NCBI RefSeq assembly: GCF_008932245.1
Contig: NZ_CP034910.1
Location: 1,798,001 to 1,862,000, forward strand
From: Sinorhizobium alkalisoli
GTDB taxonomy: Bacteria; Pseudomonadota; Alphaproteobacteria; Rhizobiales; Rhizobiaceae
Length of the DNA stretch: 64,000 bases
Direction: 5' to 3'
Positions 46,986 to 56,617 of this stretch are shown here, piece by piece. How positions within the stretch are numbered: the stretch's first letter is position 1; each line of letters starts with the position of its first letter. Below the pieces are notes generated by a model. The model did not search any database. It was not told the DNA's origin and was given only the letters and a program-made list of their open reading frames with translations. The position numbers and the translations under genes were made by a program.

Positions 46986-48868
46986 AGCTGGCGAATGCAA
47001 ATGCCGCGAGGGGTGCGGACGCTCCGGAATGGCTTGATGAAGCCTTGAGCGCCATCCAAGCGGGCAAAGCCGTGCGCAAGGAACTTGCCGACGGAGGCCG
47101 CCTCCATATCGACCGGGCACTGCCCTTTCTCTGCGTCCATATCTCGGGAGACGAAGAGCCCGTCGCCCGTGAAATAGTCCAGGCGAACGCGTCCTATCTG
47201 CTCGCGCCCGATGTCGCCGCCGCCACGCCCGTCGTAATGGCCATTGGAAAGCTGCTCGAGCGCCGCTTTGGTGATTTCATGGTGCTCGAAGTCGGTGAGT
47301 TCGCCCGCGATCAACTCTTGACCGAGAAGGCGCCGCTGCTCCCCCCTTTCAAGATCGAAGTCGTCGCAGGCAGTAAAGGGAGCATCCAGACAGCCGCGAG
47401 AGCATTTATCGATGCCGTGGAGGTCATCCAGGGTAAATTCCGCACGCCGCAGGTCGAGTTCCGCGACTGGCCGGAATACGGGAGCGACGCAAATGACACG
47501 CTTGAGGTCCCCTTCCCGATGATGCGCGTGTGCTTTGCACCGATCTACCGCCAACGCGAATCCGGCAATATTTATCCGGAGGTGCGCGAGCGCCTGATCG
47601 CCAACGTGTACGATGCTATCCTGCATGCCTTTGCGGCCTTCGCCGAAGCGACGAGCAGCCTCACTTTTTCGACACATCGCGCCCTTGGGAGGAAGGCCTT
47701 CGTCGATGCAGTGATCCGGACTGACCGGAGTATCGATGAAGTCGCTTCCACTTTCGATTTCCTCCTGGCAGTGACACCGATCAACGCGGAAGCGGCCTGG
47801 AGCGAATTTGCGGCCAGCGACTGCGAGCGCGCGCCGCGCTTCCTCTACCGACCCTTGGTCCTGCAAGTCGATGCCGCGAAAATGAAGCTCTTTTCGATCC
47901 CGTTCGAGCACCTCGAGGATCCCGTGCTCTATCAGCTCTATCGCGAGAAGCAGCAGGAGCTCGATCTGCAACTATCGATGCTGTCGGCGCGGGACACCGC
48001 GAAGTTCGTTGAGTTCGGCCGTGCCCTTTATGGCCCGGTGGAGCCTGGCCTTTTGCTGACCGCGCGAGATATTCTCGCCCGAAGCCAGGGCGTCGTCTCG
48101 GATGTCGCACGAAGGGCCGAACAGCGCGCGGACTGCTATGTCGTCGAAAAGCGTGCGCGCGAGATGATCGCCGAATACGCGCGGCGTTACGACGGCTTCG
48201 AAGCCTGCGTCGAGGTACGGGACGACCTTCCCTCCGGACTGCTGGTTTCGGGCAAGAGGCTGTTGATCGCCCGAAGCACCGTCATGGCTGCAGGCCGTGT
48301 CGAGCCTCTCCTCAGCCATGAGATCGGCGTTCACCTCCTGACCTATGTCAACGGATCAGCTCAGGGCCTGCGTCTGTTTCGCTCGGGCCTCGCCGGGTAC
48401 GAGGGCATGCAAGAGGGGCTTGCAGTCTTTGCGGAATATCTGTCGGGCGGCATGACGGGTGAACGGCTTCGTCTCATCGCTGCCCGCGTGGTTGCCAGCG
48501 CCGCCATGCTCGACGGCGCCTCCCTGCCGGAAGTCTATCGCGCCCTCGTCGCGGATTATGGATTCCGGAAAACGGAGGCCTTCAACATCGTCCTACGCGT
48601 CTATCGGGGTGGGGGTTTCGTCAAGGACGCGATCTACCTGCGCGGACTGCTGCAGCTTCTCGACCACCTGGCGGACGGCGGAACGCTGGAGCCTTTCTGG
48701 ATGGGAAAAATCGCGGCTTCACATTTCGGCGTCATGCAGGAACTGCACGCACGCGGTCTGCTCGGGGCGCCGTCGGTCGATCCCATATTCCTCGATTATC
48801 CGGAAGCATCGTCCCGGCTTGCCAGAGCGCATGCGGGAATGGCTCCGCTCGACATGTTGCAACAATAG
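46982..48868 (+). CDS. DUF1704 / QEGLA-motif metallopeptidase-like protein
   Basis: 628 residues. A metal site is seen as H-E-I-G-V-H (H446, E447, H451) followed 30 residues on by M-Q-E-G-L-A-V-F (E478). This HExxxH plus distant Glu layout is the one known in the MATCAP-type tyrosine carboxypeptidase fold. The family has been labelled a flavohaemoglobin expression modulator in bacteria, but no firm bacterial activity is known. The N-terminal 300 residues have no recognised domain. It is the middle gene of the three-gene operon. Confidence 0.8.
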   Translation: MKLANANAARGADAPEWLDEALSAIQAGKAVRKELADGGRLHIDRALPFLCVHISGDEEPVAREIVQANASYLLAPDVAAATPVVMAIGKLLERRFGDFMVLEVGEFARDQLLTEKAPLLPPFKIEVVAGSKGSIQTAARAFIDAVEVIQGKFRTPQVEFRDWPEYGSDANDTLEVPFPMMRVCFAPIYRQRESGNIYPEVRERLIANVYDAILHAFAAFAEATSSLTFSTHRALGRKAFVDAVIRTDRSIDEVASTFDFLLAVTPINAEAAWSEFAASDCERAPRFLYRPLVLQVDAAKMKLFSIPFEHLEDPVLYQLYREKQQELDLQLSMLSARDTAKFVEFGRALYGPVEPGLLLTARDILARSQGVVSDVARRAEQRADCYVVEKRAREMIAEYARRYDGFEACVEVRDDLPSGLLVSGKRLLIARSTVMAAGRVEPLLSHEIGVHLLTYVNGSAQGLRLFRSGLAGYEGMQEGLAVFAEYLSGGMTGERLRLIAARVVASAAMLDGASLPEVYRALVADYGFRKTEAFNIVLRVYRGGGFVKDAIYLRGLLQLLDHLADGGTLEPFWMGKIAASHFGVMQELHARGLLGAPSVDPIFLDYPEASSRLARAHAGMAPLDMLQQ

Positions 48869-48877
48869 GAGCCGCTA

Positions 48878-49924
48878 ATGCGCATCGCCTTTTTTGTCAA
48901 TTCCATTGAAGGTGAGGCGCCTTACTATACGACGACGTGGCTGGCGCTTGCCGCGCTCGCGCGCGGCCACGAGGTCTGCTACGTCACGCCGGGAGATTTC
49001 GTGCTGCGCCCGGATGACAGCATGCTGATCCGCGCGACGACCCTGGAAGGCTCGAAACCGAAGAAGCCGGAGACACTGCTTGGCGCCTTGCAGAGCAAAC
49101 AAGCGAAAATCGACACGATCGACCTGCGCGAAATCGATGTGCTTTTTCTGCGAAACGACCCCTCCGAAGATGCGGACAGCCGCCCCTGGGCGGTTTATGT
49201 CGGCACGAACTTTGGACGGTTGGCGGCGGCGCGCGGCGTCATCGTCCTCAATGACCCCGAAGGCCTGGCGCTTGCCCAGAACAAGCTTTATTTCCAGGGC
49301 TTTCCTGAGGCCGTACGGCCGACGACGCTGATCTCCAGGAGTATCGAGGAAATCCGGGCGTTTCTCGACAGCCATTCGCGCGGCGTCGTTCTGAAGCCCC
49401 TGCAAGGCTCCGGCGGCAAGAATGTCTTCAAGATCGGCTCCAAGGACGAGGTCAACCTGAACCAGATCTTCGAGGTCGCCAGCGATGGGGGATATCTGAT
49501 AGCGCAGAGCTTTCTGCCGGATGCCGTCGCCGGTGACATCCGTCTCTTCCTCATGAACGGGCGGCCCCTTGAGCGCGATGGCGTGTATGCCGGCTTTCGG
49601 CGTGTCCCGGCCAAGGGCGATGTTCGCTCGAACATTCATGCCAGTGGAACGCCTGAAGCCGCCGCCATCACACCGGAGGTTCTGGCAATCGCCGAAAAGC
49701 TGCGTCCCAAGCTCGTAGAGGACGGCATGTTCCTGGTCGGTCTCGACATTGTCGGCGACAAGGTGCTGGAGGTTAACGTCTTCACACCCGGCGGATTCCC
49801 CGAGATTGCGGCGATCGTCGGTGTGGATTTCAGCGACGCCGTGATCGCGGCGCTGGAGCACAAGCTTCACATCCAGGAACTCTATGGCGGCCGGGTGCCA
49901 AACCGTACTCTGGCGACCCTTTGA
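48878..49924 (+). CDS. glutathione-synthetase-like ATP-grasp ligase
   Basis: 348 residues. It has a Rossmann-like N-terminal part, L-R-N-D-P-S-E-D and then the ATP-grasp motifs V-V-L-K-P-L-Q-G-S-G-G-K-N-V-F near 170-184 and D-I-V-G-D-K-V-L-E-V-N-V-F near 289-301. GshB proteins add glycine to gamma-glutamylcysteine, but the context here points to another ligase that joins an amino acid or peptide. It starts 9 bp after the DUF1704 gene. Confidence 0.82.
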   Translation: MRIAFFVNSIEGEAPYYTTTWLALAALARGHEVCYVTPGDFVLRPDDSMLIRATTLEGSKPKKPETLLGALQSKQAKIDTIDLREIDVLFLRNDPSEDADSRPWAVYVGTNFGRLAAARGVIVLNDPEGLALAQNKLYFQGFPEAVRPTTLISRSIEEIRAFLDSHSRGVVLKPLQGSGGKNVFKIGSKDEVNLNQIFEVASDGGYLIAQSFLPDAVAGDIRLFLMNGRPLERDGVYAGFRRVPAKGDVRSNIHASGTPEAAAITPEVLAIAEKLRPKLVEDGMFLVGLDIVGDKVLEVNVFTPGGFPEIAAIVGVDFSDAVIAALEHKLHIQELYGGRVPNRTLATL

Positions 49925-50054
49925 TATGAACCCGGGACAAGGACGCCAGCGTGAGACCGACGAACCGATAAGGCTGGCCGCTTCCCGCCGCAGATCGGCC
50001 GCGAACCGCGCATCTCCTGCGTGTCGCCGCCGATCTATTTCGCCTCAAATTGAT

Positions 50055-50095
50055 GCAATATGCAGAAACGCAAAAAATTTAGGCAGCCATATTGC
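50055..50095. promoter_or_regulatory. inverted repeat upstream of nasT
   Basis: GCAATATG at 50055-50062 and CATATTGC at 50088-50095 form a perfect 8-bp inverted repeat. Within it AGGCAGCCATATTGCG (50081-50096) has the GG/GC spacing of a sigma-54 promoter, though the -24 part is a partial match. Confidence 0.4.
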
Positions 50096-50108
50096 GAAAA
50101 TTGCTGCA

Positions 50109-50124
50109 CCGCATAATGATGCGG
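50109..50124 (+). promoter_or_regulatory. hairpin touching the nasT start codon
   Basis: CCGCAT-AATG-ATGCGG gives a 6-bp stem whose 3' arm ends one base before the nasT ATG. It could hide the translation start or act in autoregulation. No clear Shine-Dalgarno is visible outside it. Confidence 0.45.
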
Positions 50125-50125
50125 C

Positions 50126-50719
50126 ATGACTCATCGCGACCTGACCATTCTGGTGATTGACGAGAATGCCATCCGTGCCTCGATCATTGAGGCCGGATTG
50201 CGCGATGCCGGCCACAGCCGGGTCAGCGTCGTTCACGACGTCCATGGCGTCGGGCGCGTCATCGAACGGCTGCAGCCGGACGTGATCGTCATCGATCTGG
50301 AAAACCCCAATCGCGATTTGCTGGAGAGCATGTTTCAGCTCTCCCGCTCGGTCAAGCGCCCCATCGCCATGTTCGTCGACCGCTCCGACAGCAGCATGAT
50401 CGAGGCGGCGATCGATGCCGGCGTCTCCGCCTATGTGGTCGACGGGCTGCGGCAGGAGCGGGTGAAGCCGATCCTCGACATGGCGATCGGCCGATTCAAC
50501 GCCTTCTCTCGCATGGAGCGTGAACTCGCGGAAGCGCGCAGCGAGCTCGCGGACCGCAAGGTGATCGACCGCGCCAAGGGTATCCTGATGAAATCGCGCG
50601 GCATCGGCGAAGAAGAGGCCTACAAGCTCCTGCGCACGACCGCCATGAACCAGAATCGCAAAATTGCCGAGATCGCACAGAGTCTTGTGCTTGCGGCGGG
50701 ATTGCTGGAGGACCCTTGA
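50126..50719 (+). CDS. nasT: ANTAR-domain antiterminator NasT
   Basis: 197 residues. The N-terminal receiver-like domain opens L-T-I-L-V-I-D-E-N and has D-V-I-V-I-D-L-E. The C-terminal ANTAR domain (about 135-190) contains D-R-A-K-G-I-L-M-K-S-R-G-I-G-E-E-E-A-Y-K-L-L-R. It binds two-hexaloop RNA hairpins and allows read-through of a leader terminator. NasS holds it inactive without nitrate. It is directly followed by nasS, and a matching leader is seen before nrtA. Confidence 0.92.
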   Translation: MTHRDLTILVIDENAIRASIIEAGLRDAGHSRVSVVHDVHGVGRVIERLQPDVIVIDLENPNRDLLESMFQLSRSVKRPIAMFVDRSDSSMIEAAIDAGVSAYVVDGLRQERVKPILDMAIGRFNAFSRMERELAEARSELADRKVIDRAKGILMKSRGIGEEEAYKLLRTTAMNQNRKIAEIAQSLVLAAGLLEDP

Positions 50720-51940
50720 ATGGCTGCCACCGCCGACATCACTCTTGGTTACATGCCGCTGTTCGACAGCGCGGTCCTGATCGCCGCCGTAGAGAAGGGC
50801 TTTGCCGGCGACGAGGGCCTGTCAGTGCAACTCGTTCGGGAAACGTCCTGGGCGAACATCCGCGACCGGATCGCCGTCGGTCACTTTCAGGCAGCGCATA
50901 TGCTGGCACCCATGCCGATTGCATCCAACCTGGGCCTGACGCCGCTGTCGCTGGAGCTTGTCGCACCCTTCGCGCTCGGTCTCGGGGGCAATGCGGTCAC
51001 GGTTTCGCGTGCGCTCTGGGGGCGCATGTTTGCCGAGGGTGCCGGGCCCGGTACCGATCCGAGCGCCAACGGTACAGCTCTTGGCCATGTCGTTGAGAAT
51101 CGCCGGGCCGCTGGCGAGCCGCCGCTGCGCTTTGCCGTCGTCCACCCCTTCTCTGGCCACAATTACGAGCTGCGTTACTGGCTTGCGGCCTGCGGCGTCG
51201 ATCCGGAAACGGATGTCGAAATTGTTATGGTTCCACCGCCCCTGATGGCCGACGCGCTAGCAACCGGAGCCATCGATGGCTTTTGCGCCGGCGAACCCTG
51301 GAACAGCGTTGCCATTGCAGACGGCGCGGGGCGCATTGTCACAACCAAGGCGTCGATCTGGCGCCTCAGTCCCGAAAAGGTACTGGGCGTCTCGGCGCGA
51401 TTCGCCGCGGAAAACCGCCCGGCGCTGGACGCCTTGCTGCGGGCGCTTTACCGCAGTTCGATCTGGTGCGGCGACAGCGCCAATCACGAAGAACTCGCCG
51501 CCCTGATGAGCGGATCCGAGCACCTGGGCCTTCCACGCGAAAGGCTGATGCCGATCCTGACCGGTCATCTGGCGCTTGGCGACGGCACCACCGACGCGAT
51601 CCCGGAGTTCTTCGTGCCGCATGCCAAGGGGGCAACCTTTCCCTGGCAGAGCCATGCACTGTGGTTCTACAGCCAGATGGTTCGCTGGGGCCACGCAAAG
51701 CACTCGCCCACTAAGGCCGAGCGCGCACGCGACACTTATCGGCCCGATATCTATCGACAGGCACTGAAGCCGATTTCCGCGCCAATGCCGGGCGCCAACA
51801 TGAAGGTCGAAGGGGCGCTGACCGCGGCGGCACCCGTCGGCGCCTCCGAAAAAGGACTGGTACTCGGCCCCGATGGCTTTTTCGACGGGCGGATATTCGA
51901 CCCCGACCGGCTCGACGCCTATCTTGCGAGCCAAAGCTGA
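50720..51940 (+). CDS. nasS: nitrate sensor NasS (NrtA-like protein without export signal)
   Basis: 406 residues. It shares the NrtA/CmpA family layout (L-F-D-S-A-V-L-I-A-A-V-E-K-G-F and N-Y-E-L-R-Y-W-L-A), but there is no signal peptide, so it is cytosolic. NasS binds nitrate or nitrite and releases NasT. The start codon follows the nasT stop with no gap, so the two are made together. Confidence 0.9.
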   Translation: MAATADITLGYMPLFDSAVLIAAVEKGFAGDEGLSVQLVRETSWANIRDRIAVGHFQAAHMLAPMPIASNLGLTPLSLELVAPFALGLGGNAVTVSRALWGRMFAEGAGPGTDPSANGTALGHVVENRRAAGEPPLRFAVVHPFSGHNYELRYWLAACGVDPETDVEIVMVPPPLMADALATGAIDGFCAGEPWNSVAIADGAGRIVTTKASIWRLSPEKVLGVSARFAAENRPALDALLRALYRSSIWCGDSANHEELAALMSGSEHLGLPRERLMPILTGHLALGDGTTDAIPEFFVPHAKGATFPWQSHALWFYSQMVRWGHAKHSPTKAERARDTYRPDIYRQALKPISAPMPGANMKVEGALTAAAPVGASEKGLVLGPDGFFDGRIFDPDRLDAYLASQS

Positions 51941-52079
51941 GTCCGCCCAACGTTCCCTGCCCCATTTTTGTGCACTGCGCAAAATTTATTCAAGCGCTGA
52001 CTTATAGAACATCCGAGCTCTGTTTGGCTCTGCCCTATAATCCCTTGAAAATCCGCGATAATCCGCTGGCTGGCGAAAC

Positions 52080-52095
52080 TGGCACGGTTCGTGCA
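52080..52095 (+). promoter_or_regulatory. sigma-54-like promoter of the nrt operon
   Basis: TGGCACG-GTTC-GTGCA matches the -24/-12 consensus with the correct 10-base spacing and a single change in the -12 box. An imperfect palindrome TTTTGTGC/GCGCAAAA lies upstream at 51966-51984 and could be an NtrC-type site. This would place the operon under nitrogen control in addition to NasS-NasT. Confidence 0.65.
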
Positions 52096-52135
52096 TCGAT
52101 AAAAGCATAGTGCCCCGCGGGGCTCGAAAAAGTTT

Positions 52136-52169
52136 GCGTCCAATGAGGGGCGCTAAAGGCAAGGCTGCC
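52136..52169 (+). promoter_or_regulatory. two-hexaloop ANTAR (NasT) RNA motif in the nrtA leader
   Basis: The first hairpin is GCGTCC-AATGAG-GGGCGC (52136-52153), a 6-bp stem with one G-U pair. The second is GGC-AAGGCT-GCC (52158-52169). Both six-base loops have A at position 1 and G at position 4, the known ANTAR target pattern. The second hairpin shares bases with the 5' arm of the terminator at 52161, so the two exclude each other. Confidence 0.8.
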
Positions 52170-52224
52170 AAACCGGGATCACGCTCTGAACGAGGGGGAG
52201 CGTTGGATTCGGTTTGGCAGCCTT
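52161..52224 (+). terminator. leader terminator controlled by NasT
   Basis: A 15-bp perfect stem, AAGGCTGCCAAACCG at 52161-52175 with CGGTTTGGCAGCCTT at 52210-52224, is followed by TTCTTTTG. The 34-base loop contains a smaller ACGCTC/GAGCGT hairpin. It lies 68 bp before the nrtA start, the usual place for a leader attenuator. Confidence 0.88.
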
Positions 52225-52291
52225 TTCTTTTGCTCCCTGAAACATCGCAACCACAGGCGAACCTCCCATCGCCGCCAGACAGGAGAATAGC

Positions 52292-53692
52292 ATGAGCAGA
52301 CGTTCCATCGACAGATTCGCGAAGTGTTCGATCGTTGCCGCGATGGTGGCTGGCCTCTACAGCGGCACGGCTTCTGTCGCAGCAGCGGAAATGCTGGAAC
52401 TTGAAAAGGACGAACTGAAGCTCGGCTTTATCAAGCTCACCGACATGGCGCCGCTGGCGATCGCCTATGAAAAGGGCTTCTTCGAAGACGAGGGCCTTTT
52501 CGTCACGCTGGAGCCGCAGGCAAACTGGAAGGTGCTGCTCGACCGGGTGATCACCGGCGAACTCGACGGCGCGCACATGCTGGCCGGCCAACCGCTCGCC
52601 GCGACGATCGGCTTCGGCACCAAGGCCCACATCGTCACGCCCTTCTCGATGGATCTGAATGGCAACGGCATCACCGTCTCCAACGACGTCTGGGCGATGA
52701 TGAAGGAGCACATTCCGCTCGGCGACGACGGCAAGCCGGTCCACCCGATCAAGGCCGATGCGCTGAAGCCTGTGGTGGATCAGTTCAAGGCCGAGGGCAA
52801 GCCGTTCAATCTCGGCATGGTCTTCCCGGTCTCCACTCATAATTACGAACTTCGCTACTGGCTTGCTTCCGGCGATATCCATCCGGGCTTTTATTCGCCG
52901 GAAAACGTTTCGGGACAGATCAAGGCCGATGCGCTGCTCTCGGTGACCCCGCCGCCGCAGATGCCGGCAACCCTCGAAGCCGGCACCATTGTCGGCTATT
53001 GCGTGGGCGAACCGTGGAACCAGGCAGCCGTCTTCAAGGGCATCGGTGTTCCGGTCATCACCGATTACGAGATCTGGAAGAACAATCCGGAGAAGGTCTT
53101 CGGGCTGACGAAGGAGTTCACCGAGAAGTACCCGAACACGACGCTCGCCCTGACCAAGGCGCTCATTCGCGCCGCCGAGTGGCTGGACGAGAACAACAAT
53201 GCCAACAGGGCCGAAGCGGTCGAAATCCTGTCGCGCAGCGAATATGTCGGCGCCGACGCGGAGGTCATCGCGAATTCGATGACCGGCACTTTCGAATATG
53301 AAAAGGGCGACAAGCGCGACGTTCCGGACTTCAACGTCTTCTTCCGCCACTACGCGACCTATCCCTACTACTCGGACGCCATCTGGTACCTGACGCAGAT
53401 GCGCCGCTGGGGCCAGATCGCCGAGCACAAGGACGACGCGTGGTACGCCGAGACCGCCAAATCCGTCTACCTGCCGGACGTCTATATGAAGGCGGCGGAG
53501 ATGCTGGTCGAAGAGGGCAACGCCGATAAGGCCGATTTCCCCTTCGGCACCGACGGCTACAAGGCACCGACCTCCGACTTCATCGACGGCATCACTTTCG
53601 ATGCCAAGGCCCCGAACGCCTACATCGACTCCCTCAAGATCGGGCTGAAGAGCGGCCAGACCGTCTCCGGTTCGGAGGTCGTCGGCGGCTGA
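52292..53692 (+). CDS. nrtA: nitrate ABC transporter substrate-binding protein
   Basis: 466 residues with a signal peptide (cut near S-V-A-A-A-E). The mature part has [39 protein letters not shown] and V-G-E-P-W-N-Q. It binds nitrate in the periplasm and is related to NasS. It is the first gene after the NasT-controlled leader. Confidence 0.93.
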   Translation: MSRRSIDRFAKCSIVAAMVAGLYSGTASVAAAEMLELEKDELKLGFIKLTDMAPLAIAYEKGFFEDEGLFVTLEPQANWKVLLDRVITGELDGAHMLAGQPLAATIGFGTKAHIVTPFSMDLNGNGITVSNDVWAMMKEHIPLGDDGKPVHPIKADALKPVVDQFKAEGKPFNLGMVFPVSTHNYELRYWLASGDIHPGFYSPENVSGQIKADALLSVTPPPQMPATLEAGTIVGYCVGEPWNQAAVFKGIGVPVITDYEIWKNNPEKVFGLTKEFTEKYPNTTLALTKALIRAAEWLDENNNANRAEAVEILSRSEYVGADAEVIANSMTGTFEYEKGDKRDVPDFNVFFRHYATYPYYSDAIWYLTQMRRWGQIAEHKDDAWYAETAKSVYLPDVYMKAAEMLVEEGNADKADFPFGTDGYKAPTSDFIDGITFDAKAPNAYIDSLKIGLKSGQTVSGSEVVGG

Positions 53693-53697
53693 CATGC

Positions 53698-53732
53698 GGC
53701 GGGCGAGCGCGACCTTCTGGGGTGCGCCCGCC
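53698..53732 (+). terminator. stem-loop between nrtA and nrtB
   Basis: An 8-bp perfect stem GGCGGGCG/CGCCCGCC with a 19-base loop, starting 6 bp after the nrtA stop. No T run follows, so it is most likely a 3'-end stabiliser that raises the level of nrtA message relative to the membrane genes. Confidence 0.6.
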
Positions 53733-53772
53733 ATCCCTTGGACCCACAAATTTCAACAGATGAGACGAATTC

Positions 53773-54846
53773 ATGACTCAAGCGATCACCGTAGCTGACC
53801 CGCGACTTGCGCGACGAGAGCGTCTGTTCCAGCGGATCAACAGAGCCGCCGGCTGGCTGAACGTGCTCGGCCTCGGCTGGGTGACCCCGATCCTGCGCAT
53901 CGCGGCCGGCGACAACGTCGCCGAACAGATGTCGGAGATCCGCAAGGCGCTTCTGGTGCCGCTTGCCGGCATCCTGTTCTTCCTCGCTCTCTGGGCCGTC
54001 CTCGCGCCGAAAGTGCAAACATCGCTCGGCGCCATTCCGGGGCCGACTGCGGTGTTGGCGCAGGCAAACGTGCTTCTCAAGGACCATATCGCGGAACGGC
54101 GCAAGGCCGACGCCTTCTATGCCCGACAGGACGAGCGCAACGCCAAGCTCGTGGCCGAAGGCAAGTCCGGTCAGGTGAAACATCGCATCTTCACCGGCAA
54201 GCCGACCTATCTCGATCAGATTGCCACCTCGCTTTTGACCGTCGGCCTCGGATTCGCGATCGCGACGCTGGTAGCCGTGCCGCTCGGCATCGCCTCCGGC
54301 CTGTCGAAAACGATCAATGGCGCCATCAATCCGCTGATCCAGATTTTCAAACCTGTCTCGCCGCTTGCATGGCTGCCGATCGTCACCATGGTCGTCTCCG
54401 CCCTTTACGTAAATCCCTCGGACCTCCTGCCGAAGTCGCTGGTGATCTCGGCGGTGACCGTGACCCTCTGTTCGCTGTGGCCGACGCTGATCAACACGGC
54501 GCTCGGCGTCGCCTCGATCGACAAGGATCTGGTCAATGTCGGCAAGGTGCTGCAGCTCTCGACCGCGACCACCATCCGCAAGCTGGTGCTGCCGTCCGCC
54601 CTGCCCCTGATCTTCACCGGCCTGAGGCTGTCACTCGGCGTGGGCTGGATGGTACTGATCGCCGCCGAGATGCTCGCCCAGAATCCAGGTCTCGGAAAGT
54701 TCGTCTGGGACGAGTTCCAGAACGGCTCCTCCGACTCGCTCGCTCGGATCATCGTCGCGGTGCTGACGATCGGCATCATCGGCTTCATCCTGGACCGCGT
54801 GATGTACGCGCTGCAGTCCGCCTTCACCTTCTCGTCGAACCGGTAG
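53773..54846 (+). CDS. nrtB: nitrate ABC transporter permease
   Basis: 357 residues. The N-terminal ~135 residues are an added stretch with one membrane span and a charged linker; the remainder is a standard permease with L-L-T-V-G-L-G-F-A-I-A, P-V-S-P-L-A-W-L-P-I-V-T and R-L-S-L-G-V-G-W-M-V-L. It forms the channel for nitrate with the ATPase that follows 9 bp later. Confidence 0.92.
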   Translation: MTQAITVADPRLARRERLFQRINRAAGWLNVLGLGWVTPILRIAAGDNVAEQMSEIRKALLVPLAGILFFLALWAVLAPKVQTSLGAIPGPTAVLAQANVLLKDHIAERRKADAFYARQDERNAKLVAEGKSGQVKHRIFTGKPTYLDQIATSLLTVGLGFAIATLVAVPLGIASGLSKTINGAINPLIQIFKPVSPLAWLPIVTMVVSALYVNPSDLLPKSLVISAVTVTLCSLWPTLINTALGVASIDKDLVNVGKVLQLSTATTIRKLVLPSALPLIFTGLRLSLGVGWMVLIAAEMLAQNPGLGKFVWDEFQNGSSDSLARIIVAVLTIGIIGFILDRVMYALQSAFTFSSNR

Positions 54847-54855
54847 GAGGCACGC

Positions 54856-56613
54856 GTGACCATTCTTGAACTGAGCGACGTCTCGAAATCCTTTGGCGAG
54901 GGCAAGTCTCGCAACGACGTGCTTGCGTGCGCGAACCTCAAAGTCGAGGAAGGCGAATTCATTGCGATCGTCGGCTTTTCCGGCTCGGGGAAATCGACGC
55001 TGATCTCCCTCCTTGCCGGCCTGTCAGCACCTGACAGCGGCGCCGTGCTCTTCCGCAACAAGGAGGTGACCGGTCCCGGTCCGGAGCGCGGGGTCGTCTT
55101 CCAGTCCTATTCGCTGATGCCCTGGCTCTCGGTTCGCGCCAATGTCGCCCTGGCGGTCGATGCGGTGCATGGCGGAAAATCCAAGGCCGAGCGGAAGGTG
55201 ATCATCCAGAATTACATCGACATGGTCGGTCTCTCTCACGCGACGGAACGCCGACCGGCGGAACTTTCCGGCGGCATGCGCCAACGCGTCGCGGTGGCCC
55301 GGGCCCTCGCGATGCAGCCGGAAGTCCTGTTGCTCGATGAGCCGCTGTCGGCGCTCGACGCACTGACCCGTTCCAAGCTGCAAGACGAGTTCGCCGATAT
55401 CTCGTCGAAAGAGAAGAAGACCATCATCCTCATCACCAATGACGTCGATGAGGCGATCCTGCTCGCCGACCGGATCATTCCGCTGACGCCCGGCCCAAAG
55501 GCGACGCTCGGCCCCAGCTTCGCGGTGAACCTGCCGCGGCCGCGCGACCGCGCGGAAATGAACTCCAATGCCGAGTTCATCCGACTGCGCGCTGCCGTAA
55601 CCGAATATCTGATGGATCTCGGCACCGAGCGCAAATCCGAGGACGGCAGCGCCGTTTCCCTGCCGAACGTGGTCCCGATCACGCAGAAGACGCCCAAGCT
55701 GCCCGATGCCTATGCCCGCAAGGCGCATTCGGCGATCGAGAAGAGCTATGTCGAGTTCTTCGAGGTTCGCAAGGTCTATCCGACGCCGAAGGGCCCGCTG
55801 ACCGTCGTCGACGGCTTCGACCTTAAGATGAACAGGGGCGAATTCATCTCGATCATCGGCCATTCCGGCTGCGGAAAGTCGACCGTACTGTCGATGATGG
55901 CCGGCCTCAACCCGATCTCCTCCGGCGGCATCATTCTCGACGGTCGGGAGATCTCGGGCGCCGGACCGGACCGGGCGGTGGTGTTCCAGGCACCGTCGCT
56001 GCTTCCCTGGCTGACCGCCCGGGAGAACGTGGCGCTGGGCGTCGACCGTGTTTATCCGGACGCGACCCCTGCCGAGCGCCGCGACGTCGTCGAATATTAC
56101 CTGCAGCGCGTCGGATTGGGCGATGCGATGCACCGTCTGGCGGCCGATCTGTCGAACGGCATGAAACAGCGGGTCGGCATCGCCCGCGCCTTCGCGCTGT
56201 CACCGAAGCTGCTGTTGCTCGATGAGCCCTTCGGCATGCTGGACAGCCTGACCCGCTGGGAACTCCAGGAAGTGCTGATGGATGTGTGGAAGCGCACGCA
56301 GGTGACGGCGATCTGCGTTACCCACGACGTCGACGAGGCCATCCTGCTCGCCGACCGAGTGGTGATGATGTCGAATGGGCCGAACGCCCGGATCGGCAAT
56401 ATCATGGAGGTCAACCTGCCGCGACCCCGCTCGCGCAAGGAGCTCCTGTCACATCCCGATTACTACGCCTATCGCGAGGAACTCCTGGACTTCCTCGAGG
56501 CCTATGAAGGCGGCGCAAACCCCGCTCCCGAGCATCTCGAAGCGATCCGGGCAAAGCGCGCCGCCCGAACGATGCTGTCCGCCCAAACCCTCAAGACACA
56601 AGCCGCGGAGTGA
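54856..56613 (+). CDS. nrtC: two-domain nitrate ABC transporter ATP-binding protein
   Basis: 585 residues from a GTG at 54856. It has two complete nucleotide-binding domains: G-F-S-G-S-G-K-S-T near 38-46 with [10 protein letters not shown], and G-H-S-G-C-G-K-S-T near 334-342 with L-S-N-G-M-K-Q-R-V. In cyanobacteria NrtC and NrtD are separate proteins; here both ATPase domains are in one chain, and no solute-binding extension is present. Confidence 0.9.
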   Translation: MTILELSDVSKSFGEGKSRNDVLACANLKVEEGEFIAIVGFSGSGKSTLISLLAGLSAPDSGAVLFRNKEVTGPGPERGVVFQSYSLMPWLSVRANVALAVDAVHGGKSKAERKVIIQNYIDMVGLSHATERRPAELSGGMRQRVAVARALAMQPEVLLLDEPLSALDALTRSKLQDEFADISSKEKKTIILITNDVDEAILLADRIIPLTPGPKATLGPSFAVNLPRPRDRAEMNSNAEFIRLRAAVTEYLMDLGTERKSEDGSAVSLPNVVPITQKTPKLPDAYARKAHSAIEKSYVEFFEVRKVYPTPKGPLTVVDGFDLKMNRGEFISIIGHSGCGKSTVLSMMAGLNPISSGGIILDGREISGAGPDRAVVFQAPSLLPWLTARENVALGVDRVYPDATPAERRDVVEYYLQRVGLGDAMHRLAADLSNGMKQRVGIARAFALSPKLLLLDEPFGMLDSLTRWELQEVLMDVWKRTQVTAICVTHDVDEAILLADRVVMMSNGPNARIGNIMEVNLPRPRSRKELLSHPDYYAYREELLDFLEAYEGGANPAPEHLEAIRAKRAARTMLSAQTLKTQAAE

Positions 56614-56617
56614 TGGA

